Positions 9,775 to 17,962 of a stretch of DNA of 49,032 nucleotides are shown here, piece by piece. Location: assembly GCF_029360585.1 (NCBI RefSeq), contig NZ_JAQZSJ010000022.1:1-49032 (forward strand), in the 5' to 3' direction. Position 1 is the stretch's first letter, and every line of letters starts with the position of its first letter. Made by a program: the position numbers and the translations under genes. The notes under the pieces are model-generated. The model was not told the origin of the DNA and made no database searches. It saw only the letters and a list, made by a program, of their open reading frames with translations. The stretch is from Cohnella caldifontis (GTDB lineage Bacteria > Bacillota > Bacilli > Paenibacillales > Paenibacillaceae).

Positions 9775-10062
9775 TTACTCCAGCACCGCCGGAACCTTGA
9801 ATTGCCCGTCTTCCTCATCCGGCGCGTTCGCCAGCACTTTCTCGATGGGCCAGGAGGGGCGCACCTCGTCCTCGCGCATGACGTTGGCCAGCGGAAGGAC
9901 ATGGCTGGTCGGCTCCACGCCGTCGGTGTCCAGCTCGTTCAGTTTTTCGGCGTATTTCAAAATAGCGTTCAATTGGCCGGCGAACCGATCCTTCTCCTCA
10001 TCGGACAGATCAAGCCGCGCCAGATCGGCGACGTGTTCCACGTCTTTCGCGGAAATGCTCAA
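9775..10062 (-). CDS. gatC: Asp-tRNA(Asn)/Glu-tRNA(Gln) amidotransferase subunit C
   Basis: 95 aa, the usual GatC length, with the family pattern [17 protein letters not shown] near the N-terminus and EDEVRPS in the second half. GatC wraps round GatA and stabilises the GatAB complex. The start is TTG at 10062, preceded by AAGGGGG at good spacing. First gene of the operon. Confidence 0.96.
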   Translation of the reverse strand: MSISAKDVEHVADLARLDLSDEEKDRFAGQLNAILKYAEKLNELDTDGVEPTSHVLPLANVMREDEVRPSWPIEKVLANAPDEEDGQFKVPAVLE

Positions 10063-10106
10063 GCTCGTATCCCCCTTGCTTCCTCCGGTAAGTCGTCATT
10101 CCTATC

Positions 10107-10135
10107 ATTATATCGGACAACCCCGGGGAACTCAA
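10107..10135 (-). promoter_or_regulatory. gatCAB promoter
   Basis: Minus-strand -35 TTGAGT (10130-10135) and perfect -10 TATAAT (10107-10112), spacer 17 bp, 45 nt upstream of the gatC start. Confidence 0.85.
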
Positions 10136-10261
10136 CGACACCTCAACCATCGCGGCCGGCGTTCGCGTCCCGGCCCGTTCCGGTTCGCCGCGGCGATCAT
10201 ATCCTGCCTTCCGGGGTAATACTAATGAACATCCAACGCCAGCAGCCATGGAGGGATCCGA

Positions 10262-11326
10262 ATGCCAAGCACTCATCCCGCTTCCGACCGTCCTTTGCCG
10301 TTCCGGGATCGGGGATCCGTCGAATTCGCGGCCGACGACTGGACGGCCCGGCCCAACCTACGGCGTCTCGTACGGGACATGGTCCAATCGTCCGGCGGGA
10401 GCTTGTCCCTGGATCGGCAAACGCTGCGATACGACAGCGGCCAGGCGCTCCTCCGGCTGATCCATGGTCTTCAGGCGGATCTCCTTCCGGATGAGCGCAG
10501 CGGCGTCCGCTTTCGCCGGGTCGGCGAAGCGCCCGAACCCGCCTGGCTCCTCCTGGCTTCTTTATTCGAGGAAGTGGGGGGGAGGAGCGTGTCCGAATAT
10601 ATCCTGCACCGCAGTTTCACGACCTATCTGCAGCCGATCGTGCAGCCCAGCGGCCGAATCGTCGGGTATGAATGCTTGCTGCGTCCCTTGCCCGAACAGG
10701 CTCCTTACCGGCCTGCCGAATTGTTCGCCAAAGCGCGGCAAACGGGGCTCCATTCCTTTCTGGACCGGCAAGCGAGACAGGCGGCGATTCGGGTCAGTTC
10801 CGCCCATCTGACGCCGGGCGTGAAACGGTTCGTCAACTTCCTGCCTTCTTCCCTGTACGGAGACGACGCCGGCGTGGAGGATACGTTCGAAGCGATGCGC
10901 GTAACGGGTACCGACCCCGGCGACGTCGTATTCGAAGTCGTGGAAACCGAGCCGCTGGACCATCCGGATTTGCCGGCCGTTATCGACCGCTGCCGCCGGG
11001 AAGGGATCCTGCTCGCGGTGGACGACGTCGGGACCGGCTACGCGACCGCGGAAGCGATCGACCGCTTGAAGCCGGATTACGTGAAGCTCGACCGCCGGTT
11101 CGTTCACCGCTGCGAGTCGGACGCCGGGAAACAGCGCCAGATCGACGAATTGCTGGGGCGGGCTTCCCGCTTTAACGGGGTCGTGCTCGCCGAAGGCGTC
11201 GAGCGCGAAGAGGAGCGGGACTATTTGCGTCGGGCAGGCGTTCCGCTCCTGCAAGGCTACTTGTTCGGTCCCGCCGCGCCGGTGCCGGCAGTCGAACCTG
11301 CCGCGTTCGTTCCCGCCGGGCCGTAA
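10262..11326 (+). CDS. EAL-domain c-di-GMP phosphodiesterase
   Basis: 354 aa. An N-terminal region of about 115 residues has no recognised domain. The EAL domain (about 117-335) reads ECLLRP at the signature (E137, with Ala replaced by Cys). Other catalytic positions are N192, E225/E228, D254-D255 in VDDVGTGYA, K275 in VKLD, E311 in AEGVE and Q331 in QGYLFG. All usual metal and base residues are present, so it should hydrolyse c-di-GMP to pGpG. No membrane segment or GGDEF partner is present. GGAGGG lies 6 nt before the ATG. It is monocistronic, between the gatC promoter and a terminator. Confidence 0.9.
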   Translation: MPSTHPASDRPLPFRDRGSVEFAADDWTARPNLRRLVRDMVQSSGGSLSLDRQTLRYDSGQALLRLIHGLQADLLPDERSGVRFRRVGEAPEPAWLLLASLFEEVGGRSVSEYILHRSFTTYLQPIVQPSGRIVGYECLLRPLPEQAPYRPAELFAKARQTGLHSFLDRQARQAAIRVSSAHLTPGVKRFVNFLPSSLYGDDAGVEDTFEAMRVTGTDPGDVVFEVVETEPLDHPDLPAVIDRCRREGILLAVDDVGTGYATAEAIDRLKPDYVKLDRRFVHRCESDAGKQRQIDELLGRASRFNGVVLAEGVEREEERDYLRRAGVPLLQGYLFGPAAPVPAVEPAAFVPAGP

Positions 11327-11348
11327 CCCAATCTCCCGTTTGAGACAT

Positions 11349-11394
11349 GAAAAAGCCGAGCGGCTGCGGATCTCCGCGGCCGTTCGGCTTTCTT
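11349..11394. terminator. Bidirectional terminator after the EAL gene
   Basis: AAAAAGCCGA-CGGC pairs with GCCG-CGGCTTTC round a CGGATCTCCG inner hairpin. It serves the EAL gene (plus) and, with its A-run, the convergent IDEAL-domain gene (minus). Confidence 0.85.
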
Positions 11395-11414
11395 GACTCG
11401 GCGACTCTATCGGA

Positions 11415-11795
11415 TCAAATCCAGGCTTTCAGGTTCACCTGACGGATGAAATCTTCCCGGCTTTGCACTTCTTTCTCGCGTTCTTCTTCCGTCTGTTCCG
11501 CCGCATCGCCCCGCATGATTCTCCGGAACAATTCCTCGTTGCGGGTAGCCAGAGCGAAATCGATCAGCGCCTCCCGCTCGATCAGCTCCGCTTCCTGTTC
11601 GATCAGCGTTTCTTCCAGCTCCACGTCCGAAGAAGGGACATAGAATTGCCGATTGGCTTTGGGCACCCGGATGATGTATTCGAAAGCGCTGTCGGCATTC
11701 CGGTCGTACGCGATGATATAGCCGTATTCCCCGATCGGCAAGTTTTGCTCGAAACGGTCTCCGACGATGATGACCTTTTCTCCCAATTTCAGCAC
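11415..11795 (-). CDS. IDEAL-domain protein, possible proteolysis adaptor
   Basis: 126 aa from a GTG at 11795, which has a near-perfect GGGAGGGGGAG six nt upstream; an in-frame extension to 11864 has no ribosome binding site. The N-terminal part (LKLGEKVIIVG...YGYIIAYDRN) looks like a small beta-barrel. The C-terminal part contains EALIDFALATRNEELFRRIM, which fits the IDEAL motif. IDEAL domains occur in MecA-like and ComK/YpiB-like adaptor proteins of Bacilli. The role here is unknown; adaptor function is inference. It ends at the shared terminator 11349-11394. Confidence 0.75.
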   Translation of the reverse strand: MLKLGEKVIIVGDRFEQNLPIGEYGYIIAYDRNADSAFEYIIRVPKANRQFYVPSSDVELEETLIEQEAELIEREALIDFALATRNEELFRRIMRGDAAEQTEEEREKEVQSREDFIRQVNLKAWI

Positions 11796-12023
11796 GCCGT
11801 TCTCCCCCTCCCTGTTTGAACGCGGTGTTACATTCATCCTACTAAAAAGCAACCCGCCGTGCAAATGGTGAAAGAGCCCGAAATCCCGAAACGCCTTGCC
11901 GGCCGTACGCCGAAAGGATTTTTGAGGCTACCTGCTTTCCCGCCGGAGAAGTATTTTCGAGCGGCGTCGGAACGCGAAAAAGACCGCTCCCGTCCCATGA
12001 CGATCAAAGCAGTCCCGTTCCCA

Positions 12024-13247
12024 TCATGGATGGTCCAGGGGCATTTCATACAAAGTCTCGGGAGATAACGTCAGTGCCCGGCATCCGTTCTCCGTCAGGA
12101 GATACGTATTCTCGATGCCGACCACGCCCGCGCCCGGAAACGTGAATTTCGGTTCCACGGCGATCACCATGCCCGGCTCGAGCGGTTCGGTGAACCCGCG
12201 GGCCAATACCGGCCATTCGTCGATTTCGAGTCCGATGCCGTGTCCGAGGAATTTGACCTGATCGCGGCCGAAGCCCATGAAATGCTCCGATAACCCCGCA
12301 TCCTCCGCCATGGACAACGCCTGAACATACAACGCTTCCGGTACGGCTCCCGGCTTTAAGGAGGCTTCCGTGCGGCGAAGGATCGCGTCCGCCGTCCCGT
12401 AGGCCCTCCGAAGTTCGTCCGGCAGCCGGCCGATCGCCGCCGTACGCGTCTGGTCGATGACATAACCGTCGATGCAGCAGCCGATGTCCAGCAGGATCGG
12501 TTCCCCGCGCCGGATCGGCCGAAGGCTGGAGCTTTGCGGAAAGGCGGGCGTCAGCCCGGCGCCGCCCGCCGGCCCGTCGAAATAGGTCGGCACCGCGGCC
12601 GATTCCCCCGCTGCTACCATGCCGGCGGCGATCTCCTGGTTATACCCCCGCATCCGCATCAGCCCGATATGGCCCGCTTCCCTCATCTTCCGTTCGATGA
12701 CGGTCATGAGCTCGAGCTCCGTCATCCCTTCCCGCAGGCTGCGCAGGCCCTCCTCCAGCGAAGCCGCGGCGACGCGGGCGGCGGCTTCGATCCGTCCGAT
12801 CTCGTATTCGGACTTGACGCTCCGCTGACGCCTGAGCAGCGCGGACGCATCCCGCCAATCGGCCTGCGGAACCGCTTCGACGAACCGAAGATACTGCTGC
12901 GCGGGCATTACGTCCAAATCCGCGCCGATCTGGGGCCGTCCCGCTGAGCCGTTGCCCGCGAACAAAGCCGGGTAATCCCCTTCCAATTGGCCGCCGAACC
13001 GGCGCAGCGATCCGAGCTCGACGACCCGTACATGCGATTCGTCTTCGGCCCGCTTCAGGCTTCGCTTCACGTAATACGCCGCCGGGCCCTTTGCCGGAAC
13101 GAACAAATACCCCGTCTGCATCGATCCCGCCAAATAATAGATCCCGACGTTTTGAGTGACCAAGCACCCGTCCAAACCGGCATCCTTCATCAACTGCTGC
13201 AATCCGGCGATCCTTCGTTCGGATTCCGATCGGGTATAGGCGGACAA
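12024..13247 (-). CDS. M24 family aminopeptidase (Xaa-Pro peptidase-like)
   Basis: 407 aa. A creatinase-like N-terminal domain (about 10-140) precedes the pita-bread M24 domain. All five metal ligands are visible: D254 (LLDIG), D265 (VIDQTRT), H336 (FLGHGIGLEIDE), E365 (VEPKF) and E379 (GIENTY). It should be a cytoplasmic dimetal peptidase acting on Xaa-Pro peptides; creatinase-like or dipeptidase specificity cannot be excluded. The start is TTG at 13247 with GGAG 9 nt upstream. It has its own promoter (13281-13310), separating it from the tad operon. Confidence 0.9.
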   Translation of the reverse strand: MSAYTRSESERRIAGLQQLMKDAGLDGCLVTQNVGIYYLAGSMQTGYLFVPAKGPAAYYVKRSLKRAEDESHVRVVELGSLRRFGGQLEGDYPALFAGNGSAGRPQIGADLDVMPAQQYLRFVEAVPQADWRDASALLRRQRSVKSEYEIGRIEAAARVAAASLEEGLRSLREGMTELELMTVIERKMREAGHIGLMRMRGYNQEIAAGMVAAGESAAVPTYFDGPAGGAGLTPAFPQSSSLRPIRRGEPILLDIGCCIDGYVIDQTRTAAIGRLPDELRRAYGTADAILRRTEASLKPGAVPEALYVQALSMAEDAGLSEHFMGFGRDQVKFLGHGIGLEIDEWPVLARGFTEPLEPGMVIAVEPKFTFPGAGVVGIENTYLLTENGCRALTLSPETLYEMPLDHP

Positions 13248-13280
13248 GGCGAGTCGCTCCTTCTGCGAATGGTTTCCTCC

Positions 13281-13310
13281 ATTACATCAGAATCCGGAAG
13301 CCTCCGTCAA
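13281..13310 (-). promoter_or_regulatory. Promoter of the M24 peptidase gene
   Basis: Minus-strand -35 TTGACG (13305-13310) and -10 TGTAAT (13281-13286), spacer 18 bp, in the gap after the tad operon. Confidence 0.7.
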
Positions 13311-13331
13311 CGCCGGAATCCGGGACGGGGT

Positions 13332-13817
13332 TCAGTCATACACCATCTCCGCCGAGCCCTTCAAATCCCATTCCACGGGAGCGAGCACGCCGAACAAGCG
13401 GGGAAACGCCACGCGGACGATCAGCACGACGCCGGGCCGATCCAATGTCACCTCGTAATCGAACGCCTCGTTCCGATAGGTGAACGGATAGGCGAGTTCT
13501 TCCCCGAGCACGGCGAATTGTTCGACCAACACCCGATTCCTCAGGAAGCTGCCGGGCAGCGGATTCAGTTCGGCATCCAGACGCAGATTCTCGCGCAGGT
13601 ACGTCAGCGCGGCCGCTTCGGCTTGTTCCCGGTCCAGCGAAAGCACGCCGATCTCGAGCTTGTCCCGATCGACCTGCTGGGCCGCCGCATGGGCCGCCCG
13701 GTTCACCGCGTGTTTGGCGTCGAAGACGGTGTTCATCGCCAACTCCTCGTCCATTTGCAGCGCATGGAACATCCACCATACGACGGTCATGAGAATCCCG
13801 AACACGAGCTTGGCCAA
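13332..13817 (-). CDS. TadE-like membrane-anchored pilus assembly protein
   Basis: About 161 aa if started at the TTG at 13817 (AAAGGA upstream), which puts a hydrophobic anchor (KLVFGILMTVVWWMFHALQM) right at the N-terminus. An ATG at 13907 would add 30 polar residues and overlap the previous gene by 17 nt, with a weak ribosome binding site. The rest is an extracytoplasmic domain with a helix (AVNRAAHAAAQQVDRDKLE) and a beta-rich C-terminus. This single-anchor layout after T2SS-F genes resembles TadE/TadF minor pseudopilins, but sequence identity to named families is not obvious. Last gene of the tad operon. Confidence 0.7.
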   Translation of the reverse strand: MAKLVFGILMTVVWWMFHALQMDEELAMNTVFDAKHAVNRAAHAAAQQVDRDKLEIGVLSLDREQAEAAALTYLRENLRLDAELNPLPGSFLRNRVLVEQFAVLGEELAYPFTYRNEAFDYEVTLDRPGVVLIVRVAFPRLFGVLAPVEWDLKGSAEMVYD

Positions 13818-13890
13818 GCCGGCAGCCGTCCTTTCCCCGCCGGTACTCGGCCAAGCCGGCCGGCAGCGGTCATTCTGATCGGATCCCCCT

Positions 13891-14319
13891 TCAGGGGGAA
13901 GGAACATACTCGCTCATCTTGAGCCCTTGGGCGGAAAGGCGGGCGCCGGCAGGAGGCTCCACGCCGATGAGCCGGTCGATATCCAACAGGTTGTCATACG
14001 GATATCGGATCACGAGCCGCAGTCCGGTCCCCCGCGGGAGCGGCGCCGAAGGATCGTCAGCCGGAGCGCCCGTCGTGGAAGTCACTTCGTATTCCAATCC
14101 GCCGGACTGAAACCCGTATGCCGCGAGCCGATCCCGAGAAGCCGCCAGCATGCTGCCGTCGATGTATCCGAACCGCCCGCTGGCGCCCACCTCCAGCAAA
14201 TAATCCGCTTCCTGCTGCAGCAGCGCCTGCCGGATGACCAGCACATGCTTGTAAATCGGCGAGAACATCAGCCAGCAGAACATGGCCGAAAACAGGATGA
14301 ACACGAGCAGCTGTTTCAT
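13891..14319 (-). CDS. Tad-operon pseudopilin-like protein with N-terminal anchor
   Basis: 142 aa. MKQLLVFILFSAMFCWLMFS forms an N-terminal membrane helix followed by an extracytoplasmic domain of about 120 residues. I do not recognise a named family. It overlaps the upstream 48-aa gene by ATGA, so the two are translationally coupled. Its helix-plus-globular-domain plan is that of a minor pilin or TadF-like subunit. No canonical prepilin cleavage site (G followed by a Glu at +5) is visible. Confidence 0.75.
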   Translation of the reverse strand: MKQLLVFILFSAMFCWLMFSPIYKHVLVIRQALLQQEADYLLEVGASGRFGYIDGSMLAASRDRLAAYGFQSGGLEYEVTSTTGAPADDPSAPLPRGTGLRLVIRYPYDNLLDIDRLIGVEPPAGARLSAQGLKMSEYVPSP

Positions 14320-14462
14320 GGGCTGATCCGGGAAATGCCTCCCGCCATCCGTTCGCCGGAGGTTTGAAGCTGCTCCTTCATGCCCCCGTCTCCCTGTACG
14401 ACGGCGGAATAAAGAGAGACGACGACCGCGATCAGCAGGACGGTCATGAGCAGTTGTCTCAT
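14316..14462 (-). CDS. 48-aa single-helix protein in the tad operon
   Basis: A 48-aa ORF beginning MRQLLMTVLLIAVVVSLYSA and ending in a polar tail of about 28 residues. GGGAGGG lies 8 nt before the ATG. The stop overlaps the next start (ATGA), which supports it being a real gene. Its N-terminus parallels that of the neighbouring 52-aa protein (MRN/QILxTV...DGxG), suggesting duplication. Flp-pilin-sized, but lacking the Flp G-x-x-x-x-E-Y motif; a pilin or helix-only assembly role is inference. Confidence 0.7.
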   Translation of the reverse strand: MRQLLMTVLLIAVVVSLYSAVVQGDGGMKEQLQTSGERMAGGISRISP

Positions 14463-14478
14463 CGGCGATCCCTCCCCG

Positions 14479-14637
14479 CTAGGGCTGCGACGACATGAGA
14501 TTTCCGATTCTCGTGTTGGCGCTTGTCCCTTGGCTTTCGATTCGGGCCTTCGTCCCCGTTCCGTCTTGGGCGATAATCGTATTGAATAGCAGCGCTACCA
14601 CGATCAACATCATCACCGTAATCAGAATGTTGCGCAT
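14479..14637 (-). CDS. 52-aa single-helix protein, candidate pilin subunit
   Basis: A 52-aa ORF starting MRNILITVMMLIVVALLFNT, then IIAQDGTGTKARIESQ and a Ser/Asn/Thr-rich end. GGAAAGGGG is about 10 nt upstream of the ATG, and the ORF begins 21 nt after the T2SS-F gene. Hydrophobic helix plus short polar tail is the size of Flp/Tad pilins, but no typical prepilin peptidase site is seen. It is followed at once by its 48-aa relative. Confidence 0.7.
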   Translation of the reverse strand: MRNILITVMMLIVVALLFNTIIAQDGTGTKARIESQGTSANTRIGNLMSSQP

Positions 14638-14658
14638 CGCGTTCGTTCCCCTTTCCGG

Positions 14659-15552
14659 TTATGGATTCAATGCGTCGAACAGATTGGCGGCTTCCTGCAC
14701 CCACGGATACAAAAAGACTTGAAACGTGTAGAGGATGGGGACGCCCGCCAGCACGAACAGCAGATAGGAGGCCGTTTCCTTCCGGCCTTCCCGCGCCAGT
14801 TCGATCCGGGCTTTATATTCCTGCACCATCGCCCGGAGCAAATCGTACACTTCGCCGCTCTCGTGGAGCCGGAGAGAGCGGAGGCTCTCCGCGAAACTGC
14901 CGGCTTCCTCGGTCCCCAGCCGTTCACGGAACCTCCGCAGCGCCCGGTCCGGGTCGTGGTACCATTCGTTCAGCAGCAATCCCAGCTCCGGCCGGATGAT
15001 CCGGGTGAGCGGCAGCATTCTCAGCAGCTTGCCGTGCAAATGCAGCCGCGAACCCGAATAATAGAGCAGTTGCCGGGCTACGGTCATGATTTCCCGGCGA
15101 ATCCGGTCGGTTCGGTACCGCCGCAGCGCGTTCAGCATCATGCCGTCGAAGCAGGCGGCTGCCGATAACGCCGCGGCGATCCCCGCCGCCGCTCCCCGAT
15201 TCGAAAGCGCCAAACCTCCCCCCCGTTCCGCCGCTCCCAACGAAAGCGCGATGAAGGCGAGAACGAAGATCGCCACCCGGCGAATGGCCAAATACAGACG
15301 GGGGTCGATTCCTAAACCGCAGCCGGCCAGCCAGACCCGGCGCGCCTGGAGCGCGACGCTTTCCCGATCCGCCCTCCACAGCTTCAGAAACCAAATCGGC
15401 ACCTGCCGGTTTCTCCAGCCTTTTCTCGAGATGCGCCACCGGTACCTCTGGCGCAGCGCCGCGCCGAGCAGCGCCGCGATCCCCGCGAACCCAAGAGCGA
15501 ACTGGATCAGCCGCCACAGCCAGGCGTAAAGAATCATTCCGGTGTCCGTCAT
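14659..15552 (-). CDS. Type II secretion F family membrane protein (TadC-like)
   Basis: 297 aa. One N-terminal helix (about 8-30), two central helices (about 88-135), a cytoplasmic T2SS-F helical domain (about 140-260) and a final helix (about 262-285) give the topology of TadC-type inner-membrane platform proteins. Motifs are weak; the assignment leans on topology and on the gene before it being TadB-like with a CpaF ATPase upstream. GAAGGGTGAT precedes the ATG. It should form the membrane platform for pilus polymerisation with the 15618-16556 product. Confidence 0.85.
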   Translation of the reverse strand: MTDTGMILYAWLWRLIQFALGFAGIAALLGAALRQRYRWRISRKGWRNRQVPIWFLKLWRADRESVALQARRVWLAGCGLGIDPRLYLAIRRVAIFVLAFIALSLGAAERGGGLALSNRGAAAGIAAALSAAACFDGMMLNALRRYRTDRIRREIMTVARQLLYYSGSRLHLHGKLLRMLPLTRIIRPELGLLLNEWYHDPDRALRRFRERLGTEEAGSFAESLRSLRLHESGEVYDLLRAMVQEYKARIELAREGRKETASYLLFVLAGVPILYTFQVFLYPWVQEAANLFDALNP

Positions 15553-15617
15553 ATCACCCTTCTCCCCTCTAATGCCTCTAATAGGGAGTTTGGCGGAGGC
15601 AAGCTCTCCCCGCTTCC

Positions 15618-16556
15618 TTACATCTTCCTGCGGGACAAATAGATTCCCATGATGAACGAACCGAACATGAGAGCCAACGCGTTCAGCAGCATGCCGCGGC
15701 CGGTCGGATCGAGCACGTAATAACGGTAGCTTCCTTCCGGGCTCATCCGGAAATTGATCGCCAGAAACAAGCCGAGAAACAAAGCGGGAGTAAAGTTGGC
15801 CAGGCGGATTTCGAGCAGCCGGTGCCGTTCCTGTTGGTTGGCCAGCTGGGCTTTCCGCATGTCGTCGATCAGCTCCTTCAGATTAGGCGCGATCGGGTTC
15901 CCTTCCGTCAAAGCCACCTTCAGGATGCTCGCGAAATGGTCGGCCCAAGTGTGGCCGAACGCCAGACAGAACCGCCGCAAACTCTCTTCGTCATCTTCCC
16001 GAAGGGAAAGGTGGCGGGCCAGTTGATCGAACACCGCTTGCACCTCCCCCGGAAGCCTCCGTTCTTCCACCGTTTTTTGCAGCGCCGTCCGGATTTGGCG
16101 TCCGCCCGTCAGCAAATAGCATTGATAGAAAAGCTCCACGGCCGGCAGGAATTCCAGGCGAACCGCCAGTTGCCTGCTGACGAGCCGCATTCTCAGCAAA
16201 ACGTAGGGCAGCAAGCCCATCATCGCGCCAAGAAGCGCGGCGGAACGCGGCGTCCGGAACAAGGCCATCCCTGCCGAGACGCCCACAAGCCCCAGAAAAA
16301 CCGAAGCCGCGTAAAACGGCCCCGGATTGACATTCCAGCCGACGGCAGCCATCAGGTCGGCCGCGTGCGAATGAAGCTTGCCGAATCGGCGCCAACGCCG
16401 ATGGCCGCGCTCCGGCTCGCGCCCGTAGCCGGCACGGGCCGACAGCCGCCTGCGGAGCGACATCCGGTCCCAGACGGCGGAGAAACCGAATCGCAGGCTT
16501 ACGTATGCCAGCAAAAACAGCAACACGCACCACGACAGCAAAACCTCGCCCGTCAT
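15618..16556 (-). CDS. Type II secretion F family membrane protein (TadB-like)
   Basis: 312 aa with helices near 5-22, 80-95, 100-120, 255-275 and 285-305, and a T2SS-F cytoplasmic domain between (LEFLPAVELFYQCYLLTGG ... ALTEGNPIAPNLKELIDDM). TadB-like partner of the next gene. The start overlaps the cpaF stop by ATGA, so it is translationally coupled. A gap of 65 nt separates it from the TadC-like gene, with no terminator in it. Confidence 0.88.
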   Translation of the reverse strand: MTGEVLLSWCVLLFLLAYVSLRFGFSAVWDRMSLRRRLSARAGYGREPERGHRRWRRFGKLHSHAADLMAAVGWNVNPGPFYAASVFLGLVGVSAGMALFRTPRSAALLGAMMGLLPYVLLRMRLVSRQLAVRLEFLPAVELFYQCYLLTGGRQIRTALQKTVEERRLPGEVQAVFDQLARHLSLREDDEESLRRFCLAFGHTWADHFASILKVALTEGNPIAPNLKELIDDMRKAQLANQQERHRLLEIRLANFTPALFLGLFLAINFRMSPEGSYRYYVLDPTGRGMLLNALALMFGSFIMGIYLSRRKM

Positions 16557-17962
16557 GCGGTCACGATTCCTTTCTCCCGGAACCGTTCATACGTCTCCGG
16601 GTCCATCCGGCGGATCCGCGCCGACCCTTTGGGCGTGAATGGCAGCGGAAACGTCCACGTATCCTCGGCCTCGTCATAGCGAACCAGGTCCCGTACGACG
16701 ATTTCCCCGCTTTCCCAAGTGAATTCGCCGACGCGCACGAGCCTCCGCATACCTCCGACGATCCGCATTTCCAAGCCGATCTGCGTCACGTGTTCGGCGA
16801 TGCGGCGGGTCAAACGCATCGGGTTCATGCCGCGGCCGTCGAGCATACACATGTCCGCGATCGCATCCGGCACGTCCTCCAGCGCGCTGACATGCACGGA
16901 CGTAATGCTCCCCTCATGCCCGCGCGTGCAGGCTCGGACGTAAATGTTCGCGTCCTCGTCGCGGATCTCGGCATGGCAGATGCGCTGGGGGGACTGACGC
17001 AAGGCCAGCTTGAACGCCTGCCTCGGCCCGTGCGCCGCATCCTCTTCGTCCGCTTCGTATTCCACCACGTTTTTTTCGGGAAAATCCCTCGCCAGCATCA
17101 GCTCGTACCGGGTTTCGATCGTGACGATTCTCTCCTCGTCCGGCATGGCGGCAATGAGCGCCTTGATCAGGTGCGTCTTGCCGGTATTGGTCGGCCCGAT
17201 GACCACCATGTTGAAGCGGCAGCGCACGACGGCCAGCAGCAGCTCTTTGACTTTCTCGTCGATCGACCGGTACTCCGGCCGGCAGAGCGTATCCAGGTCG
17301 AACCGCCGGACCGTGTAGAAACGGATGGTGAGCGTCGGCCGGGAAGTAAACCCGAAACCCGTCATCGTGACCCGGGAGCCGTCAAGCAGGATCACTTCCG
17401 CCCACCGCTTGCGCGGGTTGATGCGGTCGTTATTGAACAGTACCAGGTTTTGCTGGATGCGCTCGACCTGCGCCGCGTCCTGAAACCGAAATGGTGAAGG
17501 AACGGCCCGTCCGTCCCTCACCTCGAAAATCCGGGTGCCGACGACTTGGACCTCCTCCAGGCCTTCCCGGTTCCGCAGCACCAGCTCCAGCATGTTCATC
17601 CCGATCACTTCGGCGAACAAAGCTTCGGCCAGCGTCGCGTAGGGAAGCCCTCCCAGGCTGACGTGCTGGAGCCGCTTTCGGATGATCCAATCCGAGATCA
17701 CCGCCAGCATTTCCGCGCGTTCCTGGGGAAAGCCGATCACCGCCCGGTTCAGCTTCTCGGCGTATTTGCGGCGTTCCTCCTCGCTGTATCCCCGGGGAGC
17801 GGCCAGCATATGCCGGACTTCCTCCGTCAACGTCCGTAGCGTGGAATGCCCCTCTTCTTCGGGATAGGCGGATCGTCCGTCTTGCGCACGAGAGCGATCT
17901 CCCCGCTGCATGAGATCCGCGGCGTACGCCGTCGCCGAAAAACGGGTTCCTTCCGCTTTCAT
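16553..17962 (-). CDS. cpaF: CpaF/TadA-type secretion ATPase
   Basis: 469 aa. N-terminal helical region (about 40-130), then the PilT/VirB11-like ATPase domain. Walker A is GPTNTGKT (256-263), the Asp-box glutamate is in TIETRYE (E283), the Walker B-like stretch is ICHAEIRDED (328-337) and the His box is GHEGSITSVH (348-357). CpaF proteins usually read GEVRG at Walker B; here it is AEIRD, a clear divergence but with the Glu kept. It should hexamerise and power pilus assembly through the TadB/TadC platform. Start and stop both overlap neighbours by ATGA. Confidence 0.92.
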   Translation of the reverse strand: MKAEGTRFSATAYAADLMQRGDRSRAQDGRSAYPEEEGHSTLRTLTEEVRHMLAAPRGYSEEERRKYAEKLNRAVIGFPQERAEMLAVISDWIIRKRLQHVSLGGLPYATLAEALFAEVIGMNMLELVLRNREGLEEVQVVGTRIFEVRDGRAVPSPFRFQDAAQVERIQQNLVLFNNDRINPRKRWAEVILLDGSRVTMTGFGFTSRPTLTIRFYTVRRFDLDTLCRPEYRSIDEKVKELLLAVVRCRFNMVVIGPTNTGKTHLIKALIAAMPDEERIVTIETRYELMLARDFPEKNVVEYEADEEDAAHGPRQAFKLALRQSPQRICHAEIRDEDANIYVRACTRGHEGSITSVHVSALEDVPDAIADMCMLDGRGMNPMRLTRRIAEHVTQIGLEMRIVGGMRRLVRVGEFTWESGEIVVRDLVRYDEAEDTWTFPLPFTPKGSARIRRMDPETYERFREKGIVTA

